DNA of 64,000 nt from a virus (IMGVR_UViG_3300026484_000351:32769-96768); one strand, 5' to 3'. Positions 32,068 through 40,298 are shown, numbered from the stretch's first letter. Translations and numbers: made by a program. Notes: a model not told the origin generated them from the sequence alone.

Positions 32068-32616
32068 ATGAGAAAAAATTTAATAGAATTTATTGGTTTA
32101 GTAATATTATATTTGGTAGTATTACTTTTTATAGTATTTGAAGAATTGCTATGGAAAAAAATAGGTTTACCAGTTCACTTAAAAATCAAATCACTAAAAA
32201 TTATGATGAGATTTGAAGAATGGGTTAAAGATGTAAACAATAGATATGTTCTTTTGACGGTATTTTTAGCACCTTTTGTGCTTATGGAAATTGTTGGTAC
32301 ACTTGGGATAATGGCAATAGGTAGTGGTGCTATTATCACCGGTCTTGGTTTTTATGTTATCAAGGGATTATTGACTATTCCAGTTGTAAGTATTTTTAAC
32401 ACAGGGAAAAAAGAACTTACATCTTTTCAGCTTATTAGACAAGGTTATTATGTGATTATTTGGTTTAAAAGAGACAGAACATACCGAAAAGCAAAAAGGG
32501 CAATTAAAGTTATTATAAAGAATTTATCAGAATTTTCAGAAGAAGTTTTTGATGGAGATGCCAGAATAAAAAATAGTTTTATAAAAATTTATAAAAATAT
32601 AAAGAAAGAATTATAA
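32068..32616 (+). CDS. Membrane protein, two to three helices
   Basis: The 182-residue product has hydrophobic segments near 5-28 (FIGLVILYLVVLLFIVFEEL) and 62-105, and a basic C-terminal domain. The fragment LKIKSLKIMMRFEEWVKDVNNRYVLL between the helices (shown here only by its ends, LKIKS and YVLL) is amphipathic. The role is unknown. Confidence 0.75.
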   Translation: MRKNLIEFIGLVILYLVVLLFIVFEELLWKKIGLPVHLKIKSLKIMMRFEEWVKDVNNRYVLLTVFLAPFVLMEIVGTLGIMAIGSGAIITGLGFYVIKGLLTIPVVSIFNTGKKELTSFQLIRQGYYVIIWFKRDRTYRKAKRAIKVIIKNLSEFSEEVFDGDARIKNSFIKIYKNIKKEL

Positions 32617-32624
32617 TTAATATT

Positions 32625-32652
32625 ATTTTAAGGTCATTATGTTATAATTATA
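32625..32652 (+). promoter_or_regulatory. Promoter of the repeated phage family
   Basis: ATTATTTTAAGGTCATTATGTTATAAT precedes the gene at 32676. Confidence 0.82.
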
Positions 32653-32675
32653 CTATAACAAAGAAGGACTTTAAA

Positions 32676-33281
32676 ATGAGAGTAATAGAAATAGAAATAG
32701 AAATTGGTACTTATATGGAATGGAAAGCAGTAAATGATAGTGTTGCAGAAAAAATTTTAGAAATAAACAGAGATATTAATACTGACTATGATTGGTATTC
32801 TTGTTCTATAGAAAAATTTTGTGAAAATATTAAAAAAATTGGTTTTGAAACAGATTTTGAAGAAGTTCAATTTACAGGTTTTTACTCTCAAGGTGACGGT
32901 GCAAGTTTTACAAGTTCGATTGACATATTAGAATACTTAAAAGGAACAAAACAACTCACAAAGTATTCAGCTTTAAGAAGAGCAATAGATAATGATAAAA
33001 TTGAAAACCGTGTTTGTATTGTAAGAGACTCTTATCATTATAGTCACGAAAATACCTGCTCTGTAGAACAAATCGATGTTTATACTGATAATATTACAGA
33101 TTTAGTTGACTCACAAATTGCTGAATTAGAATGCGAATTAGAGGAAAAAAGATTAGAATTAAGCACAGAACTATATAGAGAACTTTATAATGAATATGAA
33201 TATTTATGTTCAGATAAAGCGTTAATTGAAACCTTTGTTACAAATGAGTATGAATTCGATAAAGATGGTGATATGGTTTGA
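32676..33281 (+). CDS. Conserved-looking phage protein with SQGDGASF motif
   Basis: The 201-residue acidic protein contains VQFTGFYSQGDGASFTSS at about residues 68-85, a motif I associate with hypothetical proteins of many tailed phages. It also has a central YHYSHENTCSVEQIDVY region and a C-terminal coiled-coil-like stretch (IAELECELEEKRLELSTELY). The function is unknown. The gene has a strong promoter and leads a two-gene unit with 33306. Confidence 0.78.
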   Translation: MRVIEIEIEIGTYMEWKAVNDSVAEKILEINRDINTDYDWYSCSIEKFCENIKKIGFETDFEEVQFTGFYSQGDGASFTSSIDILEYLKGTKQLTKYSALRRAIDNDKIENRVCIVRDSYHYSHENTCSVEQIDVYTDNITDLVDSQIAELECELEEKRLELSTELYRELYNEYEYLCSDKALIETFVTNEYEFDKDGDMV

Positions 33282-33305
33282 ATAAATATATATAAAGGAA
33301 TTAAT

Positions 33306-33968
33306 ATGGAAAAGTTTAAAGAATATTTAGAAAATAATGAATATGGTAAAATAGATGAATCTGGAGCAGGTATAGCAAGAGTATTATCTAAATTAGAATC
33401 GGGAGATGACTTTTTAATAATTACAGCTTTTAGAGGTAATTTAACAAAAAAAGAGAATCAGTCAAATAATAATAAATTGATTAAAGATTTAAGAACGCAA
33501 GTAGGCAAAAAAATTGGTGCTTATAAATTAGTTGGCCATTGGAAAGAGTGTTCAGAACCACTAAAAGATGACGAAAAAATAAACGATTGTAAAGGTTTAA
33601 TAAAAGATTCATTAGAGGAAAGTTGGCTAATAATAAGACCTTCTACTATTAGCCAAGAAATCTTTATAAAAGTTGCGAATAATATAGCCAGAAAATTTGA
33701 ACAGGACGCTTATGTTATTAGAATTAATAATAAATTAACCCTTAATGGTAAAGATGGAACAGAATGGGGAGATTTGGGTAAAGCAGATAAAAAATCTATT
33801 TCTAATGGTTTTGGCAGAATATTAGGTATTCAAGGATATTCTGAATTAAAGAAAAATAGAAGTAAGGGCAAAAATATTAATATAATATTTGAAGATATTA
33901 ATATAAAAGTTCCTGATAATACAATCTCTTCAAAAAGACTATTTGATTATGCTAAAATACTATATTAA
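33306..33968 (+). CDS. DUF3293-like phage protein
   Basis: The 220-residue product contains DDFLIITAFRGNLTKKENQS (about 34-53) followed by NKLIKDLRTQVG and GAYKLVGHWKE. This is the layout of DUF3293-type phage proteins, and SWLIIRPSTISQEIFIKVAN comes later. The biochemical function of the family is unknown to me. It follows 32676 with an AAAGGAATTAAT site. Confidence 0.7.
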   Translation: MEKFKEYLENNEYGKIDESGAGIARVLSKLESGDDFLIITAFRGNLTKKENQSNNNKLIKDLRTQVGKKIGAYKLVGHWKECSEPLKDDEKINDCKGLIKDSLEESWLIIRPSTISQEIFIKVANNIARKFEQDAYVIRINNKLTLNGKDGTEWGDLGKADKKSISNGFGRILGIQGYSELKKNRSKGKNINIIFEDINIKVPDNTISSKRLFDYAKILY

Positions 33969-33978
33969 GGAGAATAAA

Positions 33979-34059
33979 ATGACATATATAAACACGATTA
34001 TAATTAACTTATATTTAAATTGGATATATCCTATATGTAGTACAATAGGATTAAAATAA
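33979..34059 (+). CDS. Possible 26-residue peptide
   Basis: ATG 33979 has a strong AAGGAGAATAAA site. The product MTYINTIIINLYLNWIYPIC... is hydrophobic. It may be a small membrane peptide or a leader for the NAD module downstream. Length alone makes it uncertain. Confidence 0.4.
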   Translation: MTYINTIIINLYLNWIYPICSTIGLK

Positions 34060-34087
34060 TTAAGTAAAGTTAGGATATTATATCCTA
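34022..34087 (+). promoter_or_regulatory. Two related palindromes upstream of the NAMPT gene
   Basis: GGATATATCC (34022-34031) and TAGGATATTATATCCTA (34071-34087) share the half-site GGATAT. They lie 96-160 bases before the NAMPT start, where no family promoter is seen. A repressor or other regulator of the NAD genes could bind here. Confidence 0.4.
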
Positions 34088-34182
34088 TAAGAAATGAAAG
34101 AATGACAGTGTCTAAACAGGGTTTTAGGCTTATATTTTATGACAGGGTTCATAGCAAAAAATATAAAAAGAAGGATTCAAAA

Positions 34183-35670
34183 ATGAATACAAACAACAGA
34201 AAAACAAACAACACAGTAACAGGTTCTCCAAGAATTACGGATTTCACACCATATATGAATAGAGAAAACAGAGTTATGTACGCAGACTCTTACAAATACT
34301 CACACGCATTTCAATATCCAACAATGAGTTCGATGTTTGACTATATGTCAAGTAGAGGCGGAGTATATCCAGCAACGATATTCGTAGGTGGACAAATAAT
34401 TTCTAAAAAATTTACAGCACCAATAGAACAATGGGAAGTAGATGAAGCATTTGCTGATGCACAAGCTCATGGAGTTTCCTTTGATGTTGAAGGTTGGGAT
34501 TATATAGTTCAAACACTTAAAGGTAAAATTCCAGTAAGAATTAAATCAGTTGAAGAAGGAAAACTTATTCCAGTAAATATGGTACTTATGACTTTTGAAA
34601 GTACAGATCCAAAAGTAGCATGGATTGCAGGTTGGATGGAAACAGTATATATGAAAGTATGGTACCCAACGACAGTAGCAACAAAATCTTACTTTGTAAG
34701 AGAAATGCTTGAGGAATTTGGTTCACCAGAATGGGCTCAATTTGCTTTTCACAATTTTGGGGATAGAAGTTCAAGTTCAGTAGAATCAGCAGCAATAGGT
34801 GGGTTTGCACATAGTTCAATTTTTATGGGAACAGATAACTTTAACAGTCTTAGATTTTGTAGAAATATGTACGGAATGAAAAATATAGCAAGTTACTCAG
34901 TATTTGCAACAGAACACAGCACTACAACTGCAAATGCGGATGGCTCAACAAAGAAAGAAATCGTATTTATTGAAAGAATGCTTATTGAAAATCCAGATGC
35001 TCCAATAATGAGTTTTGTTGCGGATAGTTACGATGTGTTTAATTTTACAGATAAAGTAACAGCACCTAGTTCTTGGATTAGAGAAACAATAGAGTCAAGA
35101 CCAAACCAAAAATTTATAATTAGACCAGATTCAGGAAAAGCAAAAAAAGTTATTAAACAAATGATTGAGATTATGGACTCTAATGGAGTATTCGATATTG
35201 AGATTATGGGCCAAGATGGTATAATGAGAAAAGCATCAAGTAATTATGGTATTCTTTGGGGAGATGGTATTACACCAAAAACAATTAAAAAAATCCTTAA
35301 AATGGTAATCAAAATGGGATATGCAGCAGAGAATATGGTTTTTGGTTCTGGTGGTGATATTATGCAAAATCTAAATCGTGATTCTCAAAGATTCGCCATC
35401 AAATGTTCAAGTATTACAAGACCAGATGGAACAGAACAAGATGTATTTAAAAACCCAATTACAGACCCATCAAAAGCGTCTAAGAAAGGTAGGATTACAA
35501 CAGTATATGATGTAATTTCTAAACAATACAGAGTTGATAGAATTGAAAACTCAGATGGAAATGGTGTATTCGGTGGAAATGAAATAGATGCACTTGTAAC
35601 AGTATTTGAAAATGGTGCTATGGTAAGAGAATTTACTATGGATGAAATTAGAAAAAATACGAGAGGTTAA
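34183..35670 (+). CDS. nadV: Nicotinamide phosphoribosyltransferase (NAMPT/NadV)
   Basis: The enzyme joins nicotinamide and PRPP to make NMN. I choose ATG 34183, preceded by AAGAAGGATTCAAA, over an in-frame ATG at 34102. The 495 residues contain the NAMPT landmarks: NRVMYADSYKYSHAFQYP at the start, FHNFGDRSSSSVESAAIGG, VFATEHSTTTAN, SFVADSYDVFN, FIIRPDSGKAKK, ILWGDGITPK and FGSGGDIMQNLNRDS. Length equals that of cellular NAMPT. With the NMNAT gene at 36381 it makes the two-step NAD salvage known in phages as NARP2. Confidence 0.96.
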   Translation: MNTNNRKTNNTVTGSPRITDFTPYMNRENRVMYADSYKYSHAFQYPTMSSMFDYMSSRGGVYPATIFVGGQIISKKFTAPIEQWEVDEAFADAQAHGVSFDVEGWDYIVQTLKGKIPVRIKSVEEGKLIPVNMVLMTFESTDPKVAWIAGWMETVYMKVWYPTTVATKSYFVREMLEEFGSPEWAQFAFHNFGDRSSSSVESAAIGGFAHSSIFMGTDNFNSLRFCRNMYGMKNIASYSVFATEHSTTTANADGSTKKEIVFIERMLIENPDAPIMSFVADSYDVFNFTDKVTAPSSWIRETIESRPNQKFIIRPDSGKAKKVIKQMIEIMDSNGVFDIEIMGQDGIMRKASSNYGILWGDGITPKTIKKILKMVIKMGYAAENMVFGSGGDIMQNLNRDSQRFAIKCSSITRPDGTEQDVFKNPITDPSKASKKGRITTVYDVISKQYRVDRIENSDGNGVFGGNEIDALVTVFENGAMVREFTMDEIRKNTRG

Positions 35671-35672
35671 TT

Positions 35673-36080
35673 ATGGGATTTTTTGGTAACTTTAATAGTT
35701 TTAGTAATACGATATCACATAGTAATACTTCTGGTACAGTTTTTAGTACCGGGAGTGCAATACAAATCAATGGACAAGATTTTAGCGGTGGAAATGTATC
35801 AATTATAAACGGAAAAGTAATAATTGATGGAGAAGAAGTTCAATATGAAAATAATTCTTCACAAATTAATATAGTTGTACAGGGAAATTGTGGAGATATT
35901 ACTTCAGACAATGGGAATATAACAGTTAATCAAAATACTAATAATGTTGAAAGCAAAAATGGTACGATTAATATTAAAGGTTCTGTTGGTGGAAGCGTTG
36001 AAAATAAAAACGGTAATATCAAAGTTTATGGAAATGTACAAGGAAATTGTACAACTAAGAATGGTAATATTTCAAAATAA
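35673..36080 (+). CDS. Repetitive Asn/Gly-rich beta-solenoid-like protein
   Basis: The 135-residue product has short repeats built on x-N-G-[N/T]-I-x-V/I: SDNGNITVNQ, SKNGTINIKG, NKNGNIKVYG and TKNGNISK. This suggests a small beta-solenoid or adhesin-like fold. The first 50 residues are Ser/Thr/Gly-rich. The gene lies three bases after the NAMPT gene. The function is unknown and a link with NAD metabolism is not evident. Confidence 0.72.
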   Translation: MGFFGNFNSFSNTISHSNTSGTVFSTGSAIQINGQDFSGGNVSIINGKVIIDGEEVQYENNSSQINIVVQGNCGDITSDNGNITVNQNTNNVESKNGTINIKGSVGGSVENKNGNIKVYGNVQGNCTTKNGNISK

Positions 36081-36094
36081 AATTAAGGAGACAA

Positions 36095-36361
36095 ATGTTT
36101 ATAGTTATTAAAAATACAGAATTGGGTGATATGCCCTTAATGATACCTGATGATGTTACCTTTTGGGTTAATTCTAATTTAACAAATAAAACATTAAAAG
36201 TTTATATTTACTTTACAAATATAACTACTAAAGAATTAAAATATGAGTTTGAAACACTTGATTTTCTAAAGGAAGCAGCAAATGATGTTTCAAGACAAGT
36301 CCTGGAAATTCAAAAAAGAATAAATAATAAGACTTTTTTTGAAGGTAGGAAAGCAATTTAA
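36095..36361 (+). CDS. Unknown 88-residue protein
   Basis: The product is strand-rich at first (LMIPDDVTFWVNSNLTNKTLK) and helical later (FLKEAANDVSRQVLEIQKRI). It follows TAAGGAGAC. It sits between NAMPT and NMNAT in the same transcript. No family is recognised. Confidence 0.72.
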   Translation: MFIVIKNTELGDMPLMIPDDVTFWVNSNLTNKTLKVYIYFTNITTKELKYEFETLDFLKEAANDVSRQVLEIQKRINNKTFFEGRKAI

Positions 36362-36380
36362 GTAATCTAAGGAGATTATT

Positions 36381-37205
36381 ATGGGATACAATATAAGGCA
36401 AAGAGTAAATGCACTTTCAAAAGAATTTAAATATTCTGCAGAACAAGAAAAAGAACTCGAATATTTTGTAAATATTCACTGTGAACTTTATGGTAAAAGT
36501 GTTGCAAATAAATATGAAGATATTTTTTCTGATTTTAAACAGAACAGAAAACTAAAATACACAAATGAACAAGATTATTCAGCAATGGATTATATTGATT
36601 ATTACTTTAGAAAATACTTTGAAAATAAAAAGGAATATGGTGTATTTGTGGGACGATGCATGCCATTTACAAATGGGCATAATGCAATTATTCAAGATAT
36701 TATCAGAGATGGGAAGATTCCCATTATGATACTTGGTGGTAAGGGCAAAAATGATGAAAGGCACCCACTTTCATATGAAGATCGTGTAAGAATAATTAAA
36801 AAAGTTTATGCGATGGATGGAATAGTCTTTATTGGACTTGAAGATAAAAATAATTGGACTGATTGGTATAATTCTGTAAAACAGGGTTTTATTGATAAAG
36901 GAATCCAAAAAGAACAGATAACGCTTTATAGTCACAATAAAGAAGTAGATAGAACAGATTTTGAATACAGAGGAAAACACTATAAATCAGAACATTATAC
37001 AATAATGTTCAAAGAAAATGGGGTAAAAATAAAAGAACTTTCAGAAGTTCTTTGTTCTGAAGGTAGGGTAATTCATGCTAGTGATGTCAGAAAAGAAGAA
37101 GAAGTGGCAAAAAGAAACTTAGATGCTAGAATATATAGAATTCTAAAGGAAAAATATGAATGGTGGTCAGGTGCCAATAACAGAAACAATAGTGAAAGGA
37201 TATAA
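36381..37205 (+). CDS. Nicotinamide-mononucleotide adenylyltransferase (NMNAT)
   Basis: The enzyme would convert NMN and ATP to NAD. The nucleotidyltransferase motif is at about residues 88-106 as YGVFVGRCMPFTNGHNAII (GR-x-x-P-x-x-x-GH type). MILGGKGKNDERHPLSYEDR and VFIGLEDKNNWTDWYNSVKQ follow, and VIHASDVRKEEE lies at the C-terminus in place of the usual ISSTxxR. The first 85 residues are a helical extension. It is co-directional with NAMPT and NAD kinase, supporting a dedicated NAD salvage unit. Confidence 0.9.
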   Translation: MGYNIRQRVNALSKEFKYSAEQEKELEYFVNIHCELYGKSVANKYEDIFSDFKQNRKLKYTNEQDYSAMDYIDYYFRKYFENKKEYGVFVGRCMPFTNGHNAIIQDIIRDGKIPIMILGGKGKNDERHPLSYEDRVRIIKKVYAMDGIVFIGLEDKNNWTDWYNSVKQGFIDKGIQKEQITLYSHNKEVDRTDFEYRGKHYKSEHYTIMFKENGVKIKELSEVLCSEGRVIHASDVRKEEEVAKRNLDARIYRILKEKYEWWSGANNRNNSERI

Positions 37206-37460
37206 ATGGTAATGGGTAAACAAATAAGAACAATAGGGTTAGTATTAAGTGATTATTGGTTATTGGTATTAATCGGATTTTATTTAATTATATTTTTAAG
37301 TTTTCCTACTATCAATTACAAATATTCCGTAGCAGCACCCGGTTTCTCAATGAGAGGTGTTGATACCTTTGTAGAAGATAACGAAAGTAAAACACTTGAT
37401 TTTAATAAAAATGGAAAGCATTATAAATTTGTAGGAACTTACGAAATTAGAACCAATTAA
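37206..37460 (+). CDS. Single-pass membrane protein
   Basis: The 84-residue product has one hydrophobic helix (about 12-33, VLSDYWLLVLIGFYLIIFL) and a polar C-terminal part with strand KHYKFVGTYEIRTN. It ends the first half of the NAD region, and a promoter follows at once. The function is unknown. Confidence 0.72.
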   Translation: MVMGKQIRTIGLVLSDYWLLVLIGFYLIIFLSFPTINYKYSVAAPGFSMRGVDTFVEDNESKTLDFNKNGKHYKFVGTYEIRTN

Positions 37461-37465
37461 TTTCG

Positions 37466-37492
37466 TCTTAAGGTTATTATGTTATAATTATA
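37466..37492 (+). promoter_or_regulatory. Promoter of the repeated phage family
   Basis: CGTCTTAAGGTTATTATGTTATAAT followed by TATA drives the unit 37518 to NAD kinase. Confidence 0.82.
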
Positions 37493-37517
37493 TTATATAA
37501 AAAGACGGATAATAAAA

Positions 37518-37889
37518 ATGATAATTAAAATAACAAATGAAAAAGAGCGAATAAACGCACAAGAGATGGTGGATTTATTAGGAATAACATTATTTGATGA
37601 ATTACAAATAGCAGAGTTTATACTAGATAAAGAAAATACTTTAAGATTAGTTAAACAAGATAACAACACTATGACGCCTTCAGAAGTAATAGAAGAAGTA
37701 AAAAGAATGGCAGACTTAATTACTGAAAATGACAAAGCAGAAAGAAAAGCAATTAAAAATAAAAATTGGGATTTGGCTTTACCATTAGAAGAGAGTAAAT
37801 TAGCACTTAAATACAAAGATGATTTTTCATTTAAATACAATGTTTTTTATGCAGAAGTATTAGATAGAATGTACAAAAGGGAAATATAA
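37518..37889 (+). CDS. Unknown helical 123-residue protein
   Basis: The product has a helix-rich sequence (INAQEMVDLLGITLFDELQI, TPSEVIEEVKRMADLITE). After its TAA stop the same frame continues for 20 coding-like residues (EVPDFDRNIAQQYKQYKMKV) to the next stop. Either the gene was recently shortened by a nonsense change or limited readthrough occurs. The function is unknown. Confidence 0.72.
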   Translation: MIIKITNEKERINAQEMVDLLGITLFDELQIAEFILDKENTLRLVKQDNNTMTPSEVIEEVKRMADLITENDKAERKAIKNKNWDLALPLEESKLALKYKDDFSFKYNVFYAEVLDRMYKREI

Positions 37890-37961
37890 GAAGTTCCAGA
37901 TTTTGACAGAAATATAGCCCAACAATATAAACAATATAAAATGAAAGTCTAAAAGGAAATT

Positions 37962-38465
37962 ATGATGGATAATATAATTATTAATAATCTATTAATAAAT
38001 AAAGAACAAATAACAAAAATAGAATATAAGATGGAATATAATAAAATTTCAGGTATTTTATATACTATTAGTCCTTTCTTATGTTATTATAAAGATGATG
38101 AAGGTTATAACCATAAAAGATATATTCGCTCAAATAGTGTATGGCATGAAGAATATATAGAAGGCGAAGAAGTTAATAAAATGTATAATGAAATTCAGAA
38201 GTTCCAAGCACAAACAAATTTTATCGAGTCATCCGGAAGTGTTTACGCTTGGATTGAACTTTCTTCGGGTGCAGAAATAAAGACAAATATTTTTAAATTT
38301 AAAAACGAAAGATGGTTTGATAGATTTAGAACACATGAAAGCGTTTTTCCTATAACAGAAAAACGTGAAGGTATAGAATTTAAATCTGAAGATATTAATA
38401 TTGAATATATAAGTGATTTAATATTTAAGAACAAAAAGCATAAAGTAACAAAAAGGGAAATATAA
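37962..38465 (+). CDS. Unknown 167-residue protein
   Basis: A tandem ATGATG follows AAAAGGAAATT. The product is alpha/beta (ISPFLCYYKDDEGYNHKRYI, VYAWIELSSGAEIKTNIFKF). Its last codons (AAAAGGGAAATATAATG) form the ribosome site of the NAD kinase gene, so the two are translationally coupled. No family is recognised. Confidence 0.74.
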   Translation: MMDNIIINNLLINKEQITKIEYKMEYNKISGILYTISPFLCYYKDDEGYNHKRYIRSNSVWHEEYIEGEEVNKMYNEIQKFQAQTNFIESSGSVYAWIELSSGAEIKTNIFKFKNERWFDRFRTHESVFPITEKREGIEFKSEDINIEYISDLIFKNKKHKVTKREI

Positions 38466-39307
38466 TGGGAAAAATAAAAAAATGTCCAAAATGTGGAAAT
38501 ACAACAGATTTAGGAATGGATAGAAGCCCTTGGGGAAAGAGTTACTGTAATGTTTGTGGTTTTTCTGGACCTCATGCTTTATTATATACTAAGGAAATAA
38601 AAGATAACCTTTATATTAAAGACGAATATGATAAAAATAAATATATTAATGCCAATGAATCAATTATCATTGCTCAAGGCGGAGATGGTACAATGCTTAA
38701 AGCAATTAATAAGTTCCGGCATTTAAATAAACCATTTTATGGGATTGGAGTGGGCACAGAAAACTTTCTTATGAACCCTGCAAGTGATACTGATATTTGC
38801 GAAACAGCAAAATATAAAAAATTTAATCTAATTAAAATTAAGGTATATTATAAATCCTCCCATAGATTTCATGACGGAACTCATTCTGAAATAATTAAGG
38901 AGTTTCAAGCATTTAATGAAGTTATGATGGGCGGAGACATGAACACTTGGGCAGAATACAATGTTCATGATAAAGATAAGATTATAGGTAAGTTTAAAGG
39001 TGGAGGGGTTTCAATTTGTACAGCTCAGGGTAGTACAGGATTTAATATGGGGAACGGTGGTTCAGTTCTTCCATTAAGTTCAGACCAATGGTTTGTAACT
39101 TCAGCATTTTCAAAAAGAAATATTAAAGTTCCAATTGAACCAAAAAGAACCTCAATAACAGTGGAAAGTAGGAGCCCAATAACAGTATGGGTAGATGGAC
39201 AAAATCATATTATTGAAAATGTACAAAAGATAGAAATTTCTAAAGGTGATATTGTTACTGTTATCTTTAATGATTATGAAGCATTTAAGAGAAAAAGGAG
39301 AGTATAA
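38465..39307 (+). CDS. NAD kinase with N-terminal zinc ribbon
   Basis: The kinase phosphorylates NAD to NADP. Its signature IIAQGGDGTMLKAIN is at about residues 67-81, followed by FYGIGVGTENFLMNP and the C-terminal motif CTAQGSTGFNMGNGG. Residues 4-36 are an extra zinc ribbon (CPKCGN...CNVCGF), which I do not know from cellular NAD kinases. At 280 residues the kinase part is complete. Encoded 1.3 kb after the NMNAT gene, it would extend the salvage path from NAD to NADP. Confidence 0.9.
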   Translation: MGKIKKCPKCGNTTDLGMDRSPWGKSYCNVCGFSGPHALLYTKEIKDNLYIKDEYDKNKYINANESIIIAQGGDGTMLKAINKFRHLNKPFYGIGVGTENFLMNPASDTDICETAKYKKFNLIKIKVYYKSSHRFHDGTHSEIIKEFQAFNEVMMGGDMNTWAEYNVHDKDKIIGKFKGGGVSICTAQGSTGFNMGNGGSVLPLSSDQWFVTSAFSKRNIKVPIEPKRTSITVESRSPITVWVDGQNHIIENVQKIEISKGDIVTVIFNDYEAFKRKRRV

Positions 39308-39484
39308 ATGAAAAAATTGCCATATATAGTTGATAATGAAACAGAAATAAATATAGTGTTGGAAAAGGGAATAGAATCAATTCAAATGAACGCCATTATG
39401 AAGGATAAACAATATAAAAAACATTTTATTTTTCCTGAGAAAAATTCAGAAGATTTTGAAATAGTTATAAGGAAAATAAAATGA
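39308..39484 (+). CDS. 58-residue unknown protein
   Basis: ATG 39308 lies directly after the NAD kinase stop (TATAAATG). The product MKKLPYIVDNETEINIVLEK... is alpha/beta, and ends with an ATGA overlap to the next gene. Its fit between the two genes supports translation. No family is recognised. Confidence 0.62.
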   Translation: MKKLPYIVDNETEINIVLEKGIESIQMNAIMKDKQYKKHFIFPEKNSEDFEIVIRKIK

Positions 39485-39945
39485 TTAGAGTAATTTACGC
39501 ACAAGAGGAACTAGATGCTCTTGATAATTGTAATTTAATTTTATTCCTTGCTGGACCAACACCAAGAGATGAAAACACTAAAAGCTGGAGACAAGAATTT
39601 TTAAAAGTTCTTGAGGATTCCGATTTTCATGGAACAGTCCTTATTCCGGAAATGAGAAACCCTAAAGATTGGAAAGAAAATTTTGCTTATGATAAACAAA
39701 TTGAATGGGAACATAATGCAATGGGAATAGCAACTGATATAATCTTTTGGATACCTAGAGAGTTAAAAAAGATGCCCGCATTCACTACTAACATAGAGTT
39801 TGGGTATTGGTTAGCGAAAGACTATAATAAAATGATAGTTGGTTTTCCTGAAGGAACTCCTAAGAATGATTATATTAAATACCAATGCATAAAAAATAGA
39901 ATTCCATTATTTAAAGATATGAAATCTCTTGCAGAGTATTTATGA
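39481..39945 (+). CDS. Nucleoside 2-deoxyribosyltransferase-like protein
   Basis: The 154-residue product shows LILFLAGPTPRDENTKSWRQ, IEWEHNAMGIATDIIFWIPR and FTTNIEFGYWLAKDYNK, the layout of nucleoside 2-deoxyribosyltransferase-like proteins (PF15891 type). The Glu of TNIEFG is in the position of the catalytic residue. Such enzymes cleave or exchange N-glycosidic bonds of nucleosides, and the fold is related to TIR and SLOG proteins that handle NAD. Its place beside NAD kinase suggests a role in nucleotide or NAD chemistry. Confidence 0.8.
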   Translation: MIRVIYAQEELDALDNCNLILFLAGPTPRDENTKSWRQEFLKVLEDSDFHGTVLIPEMRNPKDWKENFAYDKQIEWEHNAMGIATDIIFWIPRELKKMPAFTTNIEFGYWLAKDYNKMIVGFPEGTPKNDYIKYQCIKNRIPLFKDMKSLAEYL

Positions 39946-40003
39946 AACTGAATAAAAACAGGGAGCTGTTTTTAAGCGTTTTAAACTAGATGTTTTCAAA
40001 ACT

Positions 40004-40144
40004 ATGAAATATAATAAAGGCAAAAGTTACTCTATTGAAAGTATTTTAAGAATGTTTAAAGTCAATAATAGTAGATGTGTTAGGAGAGAAAACTTTTTGA
40101 AGAACAGTATTCGGAGCATTTTATATGAAGCAAAAAACAATTGA
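40004..40144 (+). CDS. Possible 46-residue basic protein
   Basis: ATG 40004 lacks a ribosome site, but the frame is open from 39956 with coding-like residues (GAVFKRFKLDVFKTMKYNKG) and continues YSIESILRMFKVNNSRCVRR. The sequence AAAAACAGGGAGCTGTTTTT at 39954-39973 could be a terminator for the preceding gene or simply part of this frame. It overlaps the next gene by 20 bases. Confidence 0.45.
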   Translation: MKYNKGKSYSIESILRMFKVNNSRCVRRENFLKNSIRSILYEAKNN

Positions 40145-40298
40145 TGAAGGATTAAATGAATTTATGAAAATAACAAATGGTATGAGATTAGACAAAGCCA
40201 TAAAACTTGTTATGATTGAAGTACTTTCTTTAAAACAAGAAATCCAAAAACTAAAGGAACATACACTTGAGCCTAAAACTGTTAGGAAATATATTTAA
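40125..40298 (+). CDS. 57-residue helical protein ending RKYI
   Basis: The product MKQKTIDEGLNEFMKITNGM... is helical with a short coiled-coil-like stretch (MIEVLSLKQEIQKLKEH) and the ending TVRKYI, another basic-Tyr-Ile end. No good ribosome site is visible (GGAGCATTTTAT lies nine bases ahead). The function is unknown. Confidence 0.6.
   Translation: MKQKTIDEGLNEFMKITNGMRLDKAIKLVMIEVLSLKQEIQKLKEHTLEPKTVRKYI

Noticed and set aside
34102-34182. Earlier start for the NAMPT gene
   Set aside because: The extra 27 residues are not like NAMPT and the ATG has no good ribosome site. ATG 34183 has AAGAAGGATTC and matches the family start.
39954-39974. Rho-independent terminator AAAAACAGGGAGCTGTTTTT
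   Set aside because: The hairpin is good, but the bases also fall inside a coding-like open frame leading into the small gene at 40004, so I do not list it as a terminator.
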